Positions 54,176 to 63,830 of a stretch of DNA of 64,000 nt are shown one piece after another. The stretch lies in NCBI RefSeq assembly GCF_013401515.1, contig NZ_CP058529.1, positions 2,976,001 through 3,040,000 of the forward strand, given 5' to 3'. This DNA is from Halorarum halophilum (lineage in GTDB: Archaea > Halobacteriota > Halobacteria > Halobacteriales > Haloferacaceae). Below the pieces are notes generated by a model that saw only the letters and a list, made by a program, of their open reading frames with translations, was not told the DNA's origin and did no database searches. Numbering within the stretch: the first letter of the stretch is position 1; the number at the start of each line of letters is the position of its first letter. Made by a program: the position numbers and the translations under genes.

Positions 54176-54658
54176 CTACTTCTCGCCGGAGACCATGTGT
54201 TCGCCGAAGTGGTTGAACGGGCGCCGATGGATCCGCCGCACGAGGCTCTCCCGCTCGATCGTGAGTCCCAGGGCGTCGATCTGCGAGGTGACCTCGTGGA
54301 GGCCGTCCGCGTGATCGGTCACGACCAGGATCTGGACGTTCTCGTGGGCGCTCAGCATCTCCTCGACGTCGACCACGTTGTGGAGTTCGAGCGCCTCCTC
54401 CGCGAGGTCGGACCGCTCCTGGACGGGGGCGGTGCAGGCGAACTTGACCCGCAACGGGAACCCGGCCTTCTCGTAGTTGATGAGCGGGACGTACCCCTCG
54501 ATGATCCCCCGCTCCTCCAGTTTCTCGATGCGGTTGCGGATTGTCGTGTCGGAGACCGGGAGTTCGTCCTCCATGTCGACCGGCGAGATGTTGCGCGCGT
54601 CTTCTTGGAGCAGATGGAGGATCCCGAAGTCGAGTTCGTCGAGCGCGTCGGTGGACAT
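54176..54658 (-). CDS. Lrp/AsnC-family regulator
   Basis: 160 residues. The N-terminal HTH spans about 5-60 (LDELDFGILHLLQEDARNI and VSDTTIRNRIEKLEERGIIEGYVPLINYEKAG), followed by the RAM/ligand-binding domain to about 140. The C-terminal RRIHRRPFNHFGEHMVSGEK is a charged tail not usual in Lrp. Lrp proteins sense amino acids or metabolites. Nearby targets are not evident. Confidence 0.88.
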   Translation of the reverse strand: MSTDALDELDFGILHLLQEDARNISPVDMEDELPVSDTTIRNRIEKLEERGIIEGYVPLINYEKAGFPLRVKFACTAPVQERSDLAEEALELHNVVDVEEMLSAHENVQILVVTDHADGLHEVTSQIDALGLTIERESLVRRIHRRPFNHFGEHMVSGEK

Positions 54659-54761
54659 GGCCGAAGTACGACCGTCGGAGTCAAAGGATTTTTCGACGGG
54701 AGGAAGTGACGGAGTAATTCGACGTCGGCTCCGACTCGCCGTCGAACGGGCCGGGGGACCG

Positions 54762-55214
54762 CTACTTCGAGGAGTCCCGGACGATGGTGAGCCAGAACGC
54801 CTCGATGGACTGGACGAAATCGACGAAGTCCTCGGACTCCACCGGTTTCTGGAGGTAGTGGTCGGCGTCGACCCCGTTCGACCTGACGATGTCCTCCTCG
54901 ACCTCGGAACTCGTGAGCACGACCACTGGAATCTCGCTGAACTTCGGGTCCCCCCGTAGCCTTGCCAGCACGTCCTCGCCGCTCGTCCCCGGCAACTTGA
55001 AGTTGAGCAGGATGATGTCCGGCTGGGGTACGGATTCGTACTCGCCCCGCTGATGGAGGAACTCGAGTGCCGACTCGCCGTCCCCGACGGCGTAGATCTG
55101 GTTCGTGATGCTCCCGTCCTTGAAGGACTCCGTGAACAGGCGGGTATCCCCCGGATTAGGTTCGACCAACAGAATGTCGATCGGTTTCACCCGACCATCT
55201 TCGACGCTATCCAT
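54762..55214 (-). CDS. Receiver-domain protein with Asn in place of phospho-Asp
   Basis: 150 residues from MDSVEDGRVK, a stand-alone CheY-like receiver. Strand 1 reads LLVEPNPGDTRLF (E18-P19, where the second acid is usually Asp), the phosphorylation position is Asn71 in DIILLNFKLPG where receivers have Asp, and T101 (VLTSS) and K123 (LQKPV) are intact. The codon is AAC. Phosphorylation at the usual site is therefore not expected. Otherwise complete. The 57 bases of upstream in-frame sequence to another ATG are non-family. Confidence 0.88.
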   Translation of the reverse strand: MDSVEDGRVKPIDILLVEPNPGDTRLFTESFKDGSITNQIYAVGDGESALEFLHQRGEYESVPQPDIILLNFKLPGTSGEDVLARLRGDPKFSEIPVVVLTSSEVEEDIVRSNGVDADHYLQKPVESEDFVDFVQSIEAFWLTIVRDSSK

Positions 55215-55353
55215 GTTCGCCCATATAGATGGGTTAGAATAAGTACGATGTATTCCGGCGTGAAAAGTCACCCTCCCTTACCACTCCCGGGGTTCCACGG
55301 ACCGGAGGGAGCCGATCTGATCGGCGTGGAATCCGCGATTTCCGGACCTCGAC

Positions 55354-56424
55354 TCACTCCTCGTCCCCGCCGAGGAGTCGCTCCGTGTCGACCTGATCCG
55401 CGAGCAGGTTCTGCATGACGTCGATAGTGTGCTCGTCGCGCGTCCGCCCGTTGTGGACCACGTCCTCGGCGCGCTCGACCGTGGTCAGCGTGTCGCCCGA
55501 TACCAGCAGGATCGGGACGCCGGCCGACTCCGCAGCGCCGAGCACCGACCCCGGCGGACGGTGTCCGCCCGTGAGCACCAGGCAGTTCACGCTGCCCGCC
55601 TCGATGGCGGCGGTGTGGATGTCGGCGCGGTCGCCGCCCGTGATGACCGCGGCGTCGCGGCTCCGGCGGAAGTAGCGCAGCGCCTCCTCCCCGCCCATCG
55701 CGCCGACGAGGAACCGCTCGACGACCGCGTCGGTGTCCCCGTCAGTAAGCAGTTCCGCGCCGAGTTCGTCCGCGAGCGTCTGGACGGTCACCCCGGCGAG
55801 GTCCGTCCGGCGAGGGACGATGCCGACCGTCTCGATGCCCCGCGAGCGCAGGAACGGAACGACGTCCGACTCCAGGGTGTCGTAGGCGGTGTCGCCGACC
55901 CGGTTGAACAGCACGCCCGCGAGCCGGTCGCCGACGTCCGCGGCCGCCGCGAGGACCTCGTCGACGTCGCCGGGCTCCTGGTACTCCGCGACGAGGAGGA
56001 CCTCGGCGTCCAGCAGCTCCGCGACGTCGGGGTCGGTGAGGCCGACGACGCCGCCGGTCCGGACGTCGCCGCCTCCCTCGACGAGCATCAGGTCCCGCCC
56101 CTCAGCGAGGCCGTCGAACGCCTCCCGGACGCGCTCGGCGAGCGCGTCGGGGTCCTCGCGCCCGCGGACCGCCCCCTCGATGAAGGTCGGCGAGTAGACG
56201 ACCGGCTCCATCTCGTGGGTCTCGGCGCCGGTGTCGAGCACCTCCCGGGCCAGCATGGGGTCCTCGTCGAGCGTCTTGCCGACGACGCTCCGAAGGCGCG
56301 TCCCCTTCGGTTTCATGTAACCGACCGATAGCCCGCGCTCGGCCGCGATACGACCGAGCGCGAGAACGATGGCGGTCTTGCCGATGCTCTCTCGGGTCGA
56401 GGTGACGAGTAGCGTTCGTGTCAT
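55354..56424 (-). CDS. P-loop ATPase with DRTGG domain
   Basis: 356 residues. N-terminal P-loop STRESIGKTAI (about 9-19) in an AAA_26/dethiobiotin-synthetase-like domain, with MLVEGGGDVRTGG as the second motif, up to about 210. The DRTGG domain follows (about 215-325; AMGGEEALRYFRRSRDAAVITGGDRADI). The same pair forms the N-terminal part of long phosphotransacetylases but the Pta catalytic domain is absent. Its start overlaps the stop of the acyl-CoA synthetase by 4 bases (ATGA), so it may regulate that enzyme. Confidence 0.87.
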   Translation of the reverse strand: MTRTLLVTSTRESIGKTAIVLALGRIAAERGLSVGYMKPKGTRLRSVVGKTLDEDPMLAREVLDTGAETHEMEPVVYSPTFIEGAVRGREDPDALAERVREAFDGLAEGRDLMLVEGGGDVRTGGVVGLTDPDVAELLDAEVLLVAEYQEPGDVDEVLAAAADVGDRLAGVLFNRVGDTAYDTLESDVVPFLRSRGIETVGIVPRRTDLAGVTVQTLADELGAELLTDGDTDAVVERFLVGAMGGEEALRYFRRSRDAAVITGGDRADIHTAAIEAGSVNCLVLTGGHRPPGSVLGAAESAGVPILLVSGDTLTTVERAEDVVHNGRTRDEHTIDVMQNLLADQVDTERLLGGDEE

Positions 56425-58532
56425 GGGAGTTCCTCCGGGTTCACGGTCAGCCGCAGGTCGACGGCCTGGACGCCCTCGGGTGTCGCGACCAGCGGGTTGA
56501 CGTCGAGTTCGACGATGGCGGGGAAGTCGGCGACGAGCTGGGAGAGCCGCCCGATGGCGTCGACGACGGCGTCGAGGTCGACCGGGTCGCGACCCCTCGC
56601 GCCCCGGAGCAACGGCGCGGCGTCGATCTCGCCGGTCATCTCGCGGGCGTCGGCGGCCGCGACCGGCGCCAGCCTGAACGTCGCGTCCTCGAGCACCTCG
56701 ACGAAGATCCCGCCGAGCCCGAACAGCACGAGCGGGCCGAACTGCGGGTCGCGGTGGCTGCCGACGATGGTCTCGACCCCGGCGTCGACGTCGATCAGCT
56801 CCTGGACCTGCACGCCGAGCAGCCGGGCGTCGGGCTGGTAGTTACGGGCGCGGGCGACGAGATCCTCGTAGGCGTCGGCGACGTCGCCCGGCTCGACGCC
56901 GACCTTCACGCCGCCGATGTCCGACTTGTGGACGATGTCCGGGCTGACGATCTTCATGACGACGGGGCCGCCGATCCGCTCCGCCAGCTCGCGGGCGTCT
57001 GCGGGGTCGTCGACCACCTCGCCGACGGGCGTCGGGATGCCGTACGCGTCGAGCACGTCCATCGCCTCGACGCCGAGCTGGTTGTCCTCCCGCTCCCGGA
57101 CCGCCGCGAGCGTCTCGCGGACGCGGTCGCGGTCGACGTCGAACCGCTCGGGTTCGCGGCGTTCGCGCCCGCTGATCGCCCGGTGCTCGGCCAGCGTGTC
57201 GAGCCCGGAGACCGCACGGGCCGGGTCGAAGTACGTCGGAACGTGCGCGTCCCGGAGCGTCTCGCGGGCCTCGGCCAGTCGCGGGCCGCCCATCAGGCTC
57301 ACGGCGACGGGCACGTCGTGTTCGGCGCCGAGGTCGACCACGGCGTCCGCGAGCGCCCCGAAGTCGAGCGTGGCAGTCGGGGCGACGATGACGACGCCGG
57401 CGCCGACGCCCGGATCCGAGAGCGTCGCGTCGAGCGCGGCCTCGAAGCGTCCGACGTCGGCGTCGCCGACGACGTCGACGGGATTGTAGCGGTTCGCCTC
57501 GTCCGGGAGCGCCTCGCCGAGGGTCCCGATGGTGTCGTCGGTGAACGAGGCTAGCGAGAGCCGGTCGGCGTCGCCGACCGCGTCGGTCGCCATGACGCCC
57601 GGCCCGCCGGCGTTCGTGACCACCGCGACGCCGTCGGTCGCGATGTCCTGGCCGCTCGCGAACGCCCGGGCCGCGTCGAACAGGTCCTGGACCGTCCCGG
57701 CGCGGATCACGCCGGCCTCTGCGAGTGCGGTCTCGTAGGCGCGGTCGCTCCCCGCGATGGCGCCGGTGTGGCTCGACGCGGCCTGTGCGCCGGCGTCGGT
57801 CCGGCCGGACTTCACCACGACGACGGGGGTGTCGTCGGTCACCTCGCGGGCCACCTCGACGAACGCGCGCCCGTCGCTGATGCTCTCGAGGTAGCCGACG
57901 ATCACGTCCGTCTCCGGGTCGCCGCCCCACTCGCGGAGGAAGTCGGTCTCGTCGAGGACGGCCTTGTTGCCCAGCGAGACGACGTCGTTGAAGCCGAGGC
58001 CGGCCTCGCTCGCCCAGTCGACGACGGCGGTCACGAACGCCCCCGACTGGCTCATGAACGAGATGCTCCCCGGCGGCAGCGCGTCCGGCCCGAACGTCGC
58101 GTTCAGCCCGACGGGACTGCTCATGACGCCCAGGCTGTTCGGGCCGACGAGGTTCATCCCGTACGCCGCGGCGATCTCGCGGAGTTCGCGTTCGCGCGTC
58201 GCGCCCGTTGACCCGGTCTCGCCGAACCCGGCCGTGAGCACGACGACGTCGCGCACGCCGGCCTCACCGGTCTCCTCGAGGACGTCCGCGACCGCGGAGG
58301 ACGGGACTGCGATCACCGCCAGGTCCGCGTCGGCGTCGGCGACGCTCGCGACGCACCGGACGCCGAGTACCGAGTCGCGGCCAGGGTTCACCGGGACGAC
58401 CTCGCCCTCGAAGTCCGCGAGCAGGTTCGCCGTCACCGCGCGGCCGACCGACCCCTCGCGCTCGGTCGCGCCGACGACGGCGATCCGCTCGGGGGCGAAC
58501 ACCCCCGACAGATCGCGCCCCCGCTCAGTCAT
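56421..58532 (-). CDS. acdA: Acetate/acyl-CoA ligase (ADP-forming), fused alpha-beta
   Basis: 703 residues from MTERGRDLSG. The alpha part (CoA-binding ERIAVVGATEREGSVGRAV, then SISFMSQSGAF and the active-site SSHTGAIAGSD) occupies about 1-460; the beta ATP-grasp part (about 480-703) includes VVMKIVSPDIVHKSDIGGVKV and FGPLVLFGLGGIFVEV. It converts acyl-CoA, ADP and phosphate to the acid, CoA and ATP, the archaeal way to make ATP from acetyl-CoA or branched/aryl acyl-CoA. The long upstream extension is discarded. Coupled with the DRTGG ATPase. Confidence 0.92.
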   Translation of the reverse strand: MTERGRDLSGVFAPERIAVVGATEREGSVGRAVTANLLADFEGEVVPVNPGRDSVLGVRCVASVADADADLAVIAVPSSAVADVLEETGEAGVRDVVVLTAGFGETGSTGATRERELREIAAAYGMNLVGPNSLGVMSSPVGLNATFGPDALPPGSISFMSQSGAFVTAVVDWASEAGLGFNDVVSLGNKAVLDETDFLREWGGDPETDVIVGYLESISDGRAFVEVAREVTDDTPVVVVKSGRTDAGAQAASSHTGAIAGSDRAYETALAEAGVIRAGTVQDLFDAARAFASGQDIATDGVAVVTNAGGPGVMATDAVGDADRLSLASFTDDTIGTLGEALPDEANRYNPVDVVGDADVGRFEAALDATLSDPGVGAGVVIVAPTATLDFGALADAVVDLGAEHDVPVAVSLMGGPRLAEARETLRDAHVPTYFDPARAVSGLDTLAEHRAISGRERREPERFDVDRDRVRETLAAVREREDNQLGVEAMDVLDAYGIPTPVGEVVDDPADARELAERIGGPVVMKIVSPDIVHKSDIGGVKVGVEPGDVADAYEDLVARARNYQPDARLLGVQVQELIDVDAGVETIVGSHRDPQFGPLVLFGLGGIFVEVLEDATFRLAPVAAADAREMTGEIDAAPLLRGARGRDPVDLDAVVDAIGRLSQLVADFPAIVELDVNPLVATPEGVQAVDLRLTVNPEELP

Positions 58533-58858
58533 CGCCGGACTGAGACAGTGGTCGGTTCCCGGTCCGTCGGCCCGACGCGCACACTCGCTCCGGCGACATC
58601 GCTGTTTCTCTCGACATCGTGGAGTGGGCCGACGGTTGGTCCCCGTCTCACAAGAGTGTACGCCCCGCCCTCGCTGGGGGGGATACGTCGCGTGCGACAG
58701 GATCGACGGCTCCGTCGAAACGGCCGGTTGGATCGCGGCGAGGACGTCCGCGAGGGCGCCACAGCGAACTCGCTCCCACGGTTTCCACCTAGGTGTCCGA
58801 TGGTGAATATCTTCGGAGGACCCCGACAAGTTACGACGCTTCGGGCACGAAATTTTGA
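58533..58858. other. Intergenic region
   Basis: About 325 bases between the divergent acyl-CoA synthetase and HalOD1 protein genes. I saw no coding frame. A small AT-rich patch with TGGTGAATATCTTCGG near 58801-58816 may be promoter-related. Confidence 0.45.
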
Positions 58859-59608
58859 GTGGCGTTTATCCCGATTCGAGGGGTGGTTCGGTACGTGCAG
58901 TATCGCTCACGACCGCTCCCCTGGAGGGATAGCTTTCCGATCCTCATCGGGTTGACGGCGCTCGCGTCCCTGGCCTACGTTCCGCTCGACTCCGGGACGG
59001 TCGTTTCGAACCTCCCCGAGATCGCCGTCCCGCTCGCGGCGTCGACCGCCCTCGTCGTGTTCTCCCTCCGGCTCCGGGACGGTGGCTTCGACGCCGATCA
59101 GGTCGAGAGCATCGTCAAGGCCGGCTGGATCGGAGCGCTGGTTTCGGCGTCGATCGGCGCCTGGTGGGTCGCCCTCCACCTGTTCCGCGGGGCGCCGATC
59201 GGCGGGCTGAACGACAAGATACTCACGCTGACGAGTTGCGCCGTCGCAGCGGGCGTGTTCATCGAGGGACACAACGCCCGGCAACGCCGGTCGCGGGCCG
59301 CCGCGGATCGCCAACGCGTCCTCGGGGAGACGACGTGGACGGGGACCCCCGGTCCGAACCCCATCCTCGTCACGATCGCCGAACAGCTCGGGGAGATCGA
59401 CGGCGTCGACCCCGTCGAGCTGGACAGCCCGATCTACGACCACGTCGACCCCGACGTGTTCGAGTGCCTGGCAGCTCACGACGACTCCCAGTGGCAGCTG
59501 CGCTTCCAGACGGACGACTACGAGGTTCGGGTGAGCAGCTACGGGACGGTCACGGTGTACGAACGCGCCCGGACGGCCGACGGGGAACTCGTCGTCTCGG
59601 TCCGGTAG
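58859..59608 (+). CDS. Membrane-anchored HalOD1 domain protein
   Basis: 249 residues from a GTG start. Four hydrophobic segments (about 25-45, 50-70, 85-108, 120-136) are followed by a cytosolic C-terminal HalOD1 domain (about 160-245), with PNPILVTIAEQLGEIDGVDPVE, LDSPIYDHVDPDVFE and YEVRVSSYGTVTVYE. HalOD1 is a haloarchaeal output domain of unknown mechanism, usually alone or fused to receivers; here it is fused to membrane helices, suggesting signalling from the membrane. Another GTG at 58883 is an alternative start. Confidence 0.77.
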   Translation: MAFIPIRGVVRYVQYRSRPLPWRDSFPILIGLTALASLAYVPLDSGTVVSNLPEIAVPLAASTALVVFSLRLRDGGFDADQVESIVKAGWIGALVSASIGAWWVALHLFRGAPIGGLNDKILTLTSCAVAAGVFIEGHNARQRRSRAAADRQRVLGETTWTGTPGPNPILVTIAEQLGEIDGVDPVELDSPIYDHVDPDVFECLAAHDDSQWQLRFQTDDYEVRVSSYGTVTVYERARTADGELVVSVR

Positions 59609-59624
59609 CCTGCCGACGCGCGAC

Positions 59625-60353
59625 CTACTCCTCCCCCGTGGAGGACTCGCGCTGAACGACGAGCACCGGGCCGAGGAACCGCTCTGCGACCTGGTCGGCC
59701 GGCATCCCGAACACGAACGTCGCCAGGGACGGATCGGACTCGCCCATGACGACGGCGTCGAACTGGTCGGCCGCGTGGACGATCGCGTCGAGCGGACCCC
59801 GGTCGCGCTCGATCCGCGTCTCGATCGCCGGGGCGTCCATCCCGAGATCGGTCACCCGATCCGCCACCCCGTCGAGGAGCGTCCGGATGTCGTCGTCGGT
59901 CTCGTCCTCGTCGGCGACGTGGTACAGCGTCACGGAGACGTCCGTATCGCCGAACAGTCCGGCGACGACGCGGGCGAGCCGGTCGACCCCGACGGCGCCG
60001 CGGACGGCGACGAGCACGTCCTCGGGCGGGCCGGTCGCGTTCGGGACGAGCACGGCCAGGCAGCTCTCCTCCCTGATCGTCCGATCGATCGTCTTCTGCC
60101 CGTCGTGGGTGAACACGAGTCGACGCTCGGTGGTCGCCCCCGCGTCCGCGAGCATCGCCTCGTACTCGTCGAGCCGCTGGGTCGCGCGCTCCTCGAACTG
60201 CATGCGTGCCTGTCCCGGCGCGGTCTGTTCGGGAATGACGTGGTACCCAAGCAGGACGACGTGGGCGTTCGCGAGGAGTTCGGGCACCCCTTCCGGGATC
60301 GACTCCCCTTCGAGCACGCGGATCGGGACGAGTATCGACGGTCGGTCTGTCAT
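59625..60353 (-). CDS. Universal stress protein, divergent
   Basis: 242 residues. Two UspA-like halves, the first beginning [13 protein letters not shown] and the second [13 protein letters not shown] with [24 protein letters not shown] as a degenerate nucleotide loop. G-x2-G-x9-G-S is not conserved, so ATP binding is doubtful. Its ATG overlaps the APC transporter stop by 4 bases, a frequent haloarchaeal pairing in which a Usp is thought to regulate the permease. Confidence 0.82.
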   Translation of the reverse strand: MTDRPSILVPIRVLEGESIPEGVPELLANAHVVLLGYHVIPEQTAPGQARMQFEERATQRLDEYEAMLADAGATTERRLVFTHDGQKTIDRTIREESCLAVLVPNATGPPEDVLVAVRGAVGVDRLARVVAGLFGDTDVSVTLYHVADEDETDDDIRTLLDGVADRVTDLGMDAPAIETRIERDRGPLDAIVHAADQFDAVVMGESDPSLATFVFGMPADQVAERFLGPVLVVQRESSTGEE

Positions 60354-61786
60354 TGTCTGATGGCTCCTTTGAGGGTCACGTCCCCAGCGTAGTATCGGTA
60401 CCAGAGGTACGAAACTACCATGACCGCGACGCCGATGGCGATCGACGCGGGTTGCATGAACGCGATCAGGCCGAAACTTGCGAGTGCGCCGACGGCCGGT
60501 AACGCCGGATAGCCCGGCATCCGGTAGCTGGGGTCGTACCAGTCCGGGTCCCGCCGTCGCAACACGATCATCGCGACGCAGATCAGCCCGTACATGATCA
60601 GGTGGAGGAACGACGCGACCTCCGCGAGCAGTTCGACCTGGCCGGTCGCGACGAGGACGAGGATCGGGCCGCCGGCCGCGAGGAGTGCGACGTGGGGCGT
60701 CCCGTACCGGAGGTTGATCTCGCTCGCCCGCCGCGGGAGCAGGGCGTCGCGGCTCAGCGCGTACACCGCCCGCGAGGCGCTGAGTATCGACGCGTTCGCG
60801 CTCGAGAACGTCGCCAGCAGGCCGGCGACCAGGATCGCGACCGCGCCGGGCAGTCCGAGGAACTCGCGGGCGACCTCGACCATGGCCGTCTCCCCGAACG
60901 TCCCCAGCCGGTCCGCGCCGAACGCGCTCGTCGCGACGAAGATCGTCACGACGTAGAACGCGGTGACGACGAGGACCGAGCCGACCATCGCCAGCGGGAG
61001 GTTCCGGCTCGGCTGTTTGATCTCCCCCGCGACCGTCGCGACCTGGGCGAACCCCAGATACGAGGTGAAAACCAGCGCGGCGGTCGTCAGGACCGGGAAG
61101 TACCCCTGGGAGAAGAACGTCTCCGGGACGGCCCCTTCACCGAACACGCCGACCGCGTCGAGGACGCCGTACGAGAGGAAGGCCGTCAGGACCACGAGGA
61201 GGATGCCGACCACGCCGTTTTGCAGTTTTGCGGTGTTCTCCGTCCCGCCGATGCTCAGCGCCGTCAGCCCCGCGCCGAACAGCAGGCCGATCGCGATGAC
61301 GGGATCGAACGAGAGCGCGATTCCGACCTCGGCGAAGACGGCGGTCGCGTAGTGGCCCAGGCCGACGAGGTAGAACGCCGAGGCGAACACGAGACCCAGC
61401 CACAAGCCGAGGCCGACGATCGCGCCGTAGGCCGTGCCCATCCCCCGCGAGATGAAGTAGTAGCCGCCGCCGCTCCGCGGCATCGCCGTCGCCAGTTCGG
61501 AGGTCGGGAGGGCCACCAGCAACGCAATCACGCCCCCGATCGCGAACGAGAGGGCGGCCGCTGGGCCGGCGTTCGAGGCCGCCAGGCCGGGGAAGACGAA
61601 GATCCCCGCGCCGATCATCGTGCCGATGCCGATCGCCAGCCCGCCGACGAGCCCGATGGTCCGCTCGAGTTCGACGTCGTCGTCGTGGACGGTGACGTCG
61701 TCGGTCACCGCGTCGGGCTCGTCCTCCGGGACCTCCCCGGCGACGTTCCGACCCGTCGTCTCTGCGGCGACACGCTGGTCGGCCAT
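60350..61786 (-). CDS. APC-family amino acid permease
   Basis: 478 residues. A polar N-terminus is followed by 12 hydrophobic segments. Helix 1 has [15 protein letters not shown], the backbone substrate motif of APC transporters, and helix 6 has [26 protein letters not shown]. The ATG at 61786 ([12 protein letters not shown]) is preferred to the GTG 57 bases upstream because the upstream 19 residues are not family-like. Substrate unknown, likely an amino acid. Forms an operon with the Usp protein. Confidence 0.9.
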   Translation of the reverse strand: MADQRVAAETTGRNVAGEVPEDEPDAVTDDVTVHDDDVELERTIGLVGGLAIGIGTMIGAGIFVFPGLAASNAGPAAALSFAIGGVIALLVALPTSELATAMPRSGGGYYFISRGMGTAYGAIVGLGLWLGLVFASAFYLVGLGHYATAVFAEVGIALSFDPVIAIGLLFGAGLTALSIGGTENTAKLQNGVVGILLVVLTAFLSYGVLDAVGVFGEGAVPETFFSQGYFPVLTTAALVFTSYLGFAQVATVAGEIKQPSRNLPLAMVGSVLVVTAFYVVTIFVATSAFGADRLGTFGETAMVEVAREFLGLPGAVAILVAGLLATFSSANASILSASRAVYALSRDALLPRRASEINLRYGTPHVALLAAGGPILVLVATGQVELLAEVASFLHLIMYGLICVAMIVLRRRDPDWYDPSYRMPGYPALPAVGALASFGLIAFMQPASIAIGVAVMVVSYLWYRYYAGDVTLKGAIRQ

Positions 61787-62459
61787 GGGGAACCGTTGGC
61801 TCAGCGCCCGGTTAAACTCGGTGCCTGAACCGACCTTCGTCACCGGGCTCCCACCCGTCCATCTCCGATGGCTCGTCGCTGGCTACTCCCCACACGTTCT
61901 CCGGCGTGTCGCTCCCCCGAAAAACTCCTCGACACGGGTACCGGCCTGCTCGGAGCATCGTCCCCTCAGCCAGCACTGATCTTCATCGGGTCGGTGTCCC
62001 ACCACTGCCGTAATGAAGAGGAGATGTAATAAAAATCAGATACATATCACGAGAAGAATCCGGTAAAGTTCTTCGACGGAAATGAGGATCTAACAGGTTG
62101 AAGAAATATTAATATTAGGAAATAATAAACAGAATATGGGATATTGTGCCAGAAAAACCTCGACATCGGAAATTAATGGGTCGTAGTTACGACTCTTATA
62201 CAAGTTTGATATTTTATATAAGGAGGTAGCTGACGGCCAAAGTGAATATACTGGGGGAGGAGTGAAACCTACCTCCAGCAGGTATCGATCGATATCGCGG
62301 AAGGGCCTCGGGACGACGGACTCGAAGTTCGTGGCGTTCCCCGTGTGGGTTCGAGCCCTTCAATCGCTTGGTTCCCGAACGAGGCAGCGGTTCGGGTCTC
62401 TCGACTCGCCCGATTCACGCGTCGGGGAATCGGTTCTCAACCGGGAACGTCCGGCGATT
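61787..62459. other. AT-rich intergenic region
   Basis: About 670 bases. From about 61990 to 62270 the sequence is clearly AT-rich compared with the rest of the window, with runs such as AATATTAATATTAGGAAATA. I see no coding frame, insertion sequence or complete tRNA. The 3' part (about 62300-62362) has an inverted stretch GAAGGGC/GCCCTTC and a TTCGAGC piece, noted separately as rejected. Confidence 0.6.
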
Positions 62460-63566
62460 TCAGCCCTCGACTTCGACCCACTCGCCACGGTCGCCGGACT
62501 CGTAGGCCGCGTCGAGGACTCTGAGCAACTGGACCGCGTCGTCGACCGTCGCGGGCACGTCCCCCGTCTCGTAGCCCTCGAAGTACGCCTCGAAGTAGTC
62601 CTGGACGAAGTCACCCCAGGCCGGGAAGCGGTCGTAGGAGAACTCGAACTCGGTGGTCCGCGTCGGGGTGGCCGACCAGTTCGGGTCCTCCGACGTGAGT
62701 TCGAGCGGGACCGTCGGCTCGTGCTGGAGGGAGTCGTGGTGGACGGGCGTTCGGGCCTGCGCCTCGGTCCCGTAGATGCCGAGGTGCGTGTCCTTGCCCC
62801 GCTCGTTCAGGTAGTAGCCGGTGTGATAGGTCCCCAGCGTTCCGCCCTCGGTCTCGAACTGGAGGACCGCGCCGGCCTCGACGTCGACCTCGGCCGCGTC
62901 GTGGAATCGAGCGTTCACCCGGGCGATCGGATCGTCCAGCACCCACGGCATCATGTCGACCCAGTGCGGCCCGATCCACTGGAGGGCGCCGCCACGACTG
63001 GTCGCCTCGTCGTAGATGTAGTGGTCGGTGTTCCGGTAGGAGAGCTGGCTCGCGTTGAACCGGCCCTGGACGGTGGAGACGTCACCGAAGAAGCCGTCAC
63101 GGACCTTCTCGCGGAGCTCCATCGTGATTGGGTTCTTCCGGTAGAACGTCGTCGGCGAGACGGTGACGCCCGCCTCGTTCGCCCGCTCCGCGACGGACTC
63201 CAGGTCGGCCGCGGTCCGCCCGATCGGCTTCTCGCTGATGACGTGGACGCCGTTGTCGACGGCGCTCCCGACGATCGACGGCGTCTCGTCGTTGCGGTAC
63301 GTGATCCAGACGACGTCGATGTCCCCGTCGGCGACGAGGCGGTGCGGGTCCTCGTACACGGTCGCATCCGACACGAGGTCCGCGACCTCCTGTCCCTCGG
63401 TCGTGATCTCGTCCGGCCGATCGTCCATCGCGGCGAGGTTCCCGAGGTCGATCCGCCGACCCGGTTCACAGACGGCCGTGATCTCGAGGTCGAGCCCGCT
63501 CGCGATCGCGAAGTACGGATCGCGATGGTGGTGGTCCACGCCAACGTAGCCTATCTTCGCGCCCAT
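62460..63566 (-). CDS. Gfo/Idh/MocA-family oxidoreductase
   Basis: 368 residues from MGAKIGYVGVDHHHRDPYFA. The N-terminal Rossmann domain has the altered glycine motif GYVGVDHHH, followed by the hallmark VISEKPIGRTAADLESV (EKP near 116-118) and a C-terminal alpha/beta domain with SRGGALQWIGPHWVDMM. The family oxidises or reduces sugars and sugar derivatives with NAD(P). It is divergent from another member of the same family, suggesting a joint pathway or shared regulation. Substrate unknown. Confidence 0.88.
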   Translation of the reverse strand: MGAKIGYVGVDHHHRDPYFAIASGLDLEITAVCEPGRRIDLGNLAAMDDRPDEITTEGQEVADLVSDATVYEDPHRLVADGDIDVVWITYRNDETPSIVGSAVDNGVHVISEKPIGRTAADLESVAERANEAGVTVSPTTFYRKNPITMELREKVRDGFFGDVSTVQGRFNASQLSYRNTDHYIYDEATSRGGALQWIGPHWVDMMPWVLDDPIARVNARFHDAAEVDVEAGAVLQFETEGGTLGTYHTGYYLNERGKDTHLGIYGTEAQARTPVHHDSLQHEPTVPLELTSEDPNWSATPTRTTEFEFSYDRFPAWGDFVQDYFEAYFEGYETGDVPATVDDAVQLLRVLDAAYESGDRGEWVEVEG

Positions 63567-63792
63567 ATCGGGAATCCAGCGACCGAATACAAGAAGATAC
63601 TGGTCGTAACAACGAGTTCGTCGGCGAGGAGCCCCGGTCCCTGACGCTCCCGACGCGGGAAGCACGCGCGTTATCGACGGTTCTCCGTTCGACGGCGAGA
63701 TCGTCGCGTGTTCGAGCGGTAAGTGCGAGAACCGTGGAACCGACCACCGACCTGTCAGCCCCTTCTAACGTCTTACATTGTCGTGACCAAAA

Positions 63793-63800
63793 CGCTATTA
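63793..63800 (+). promoter_or_regulatory. TATA-like element of the right-end Gfo gene
   Basis: CGCTATTA about 33 bases before the ATG at 63831, plausible as promoter of a short-leader transcript. Weak. Confidence 0.35.
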
Positions 63801-63830
63801 CAGCTCGATTCCGACCGACGCAGTACGACC

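Noticed and set aside
62300-62362. tRNA-like pattern: GAAGGGC and GCCCTTC flanking a TTCGAGC loop piece
   Set aside because: The arms fit a 7-base acceptor stem, but the length is only about 62 bases, the T-stem does not pair in the right position and no D-arm or anticodon arm is visible. Could be chance or a tRNA remnant.
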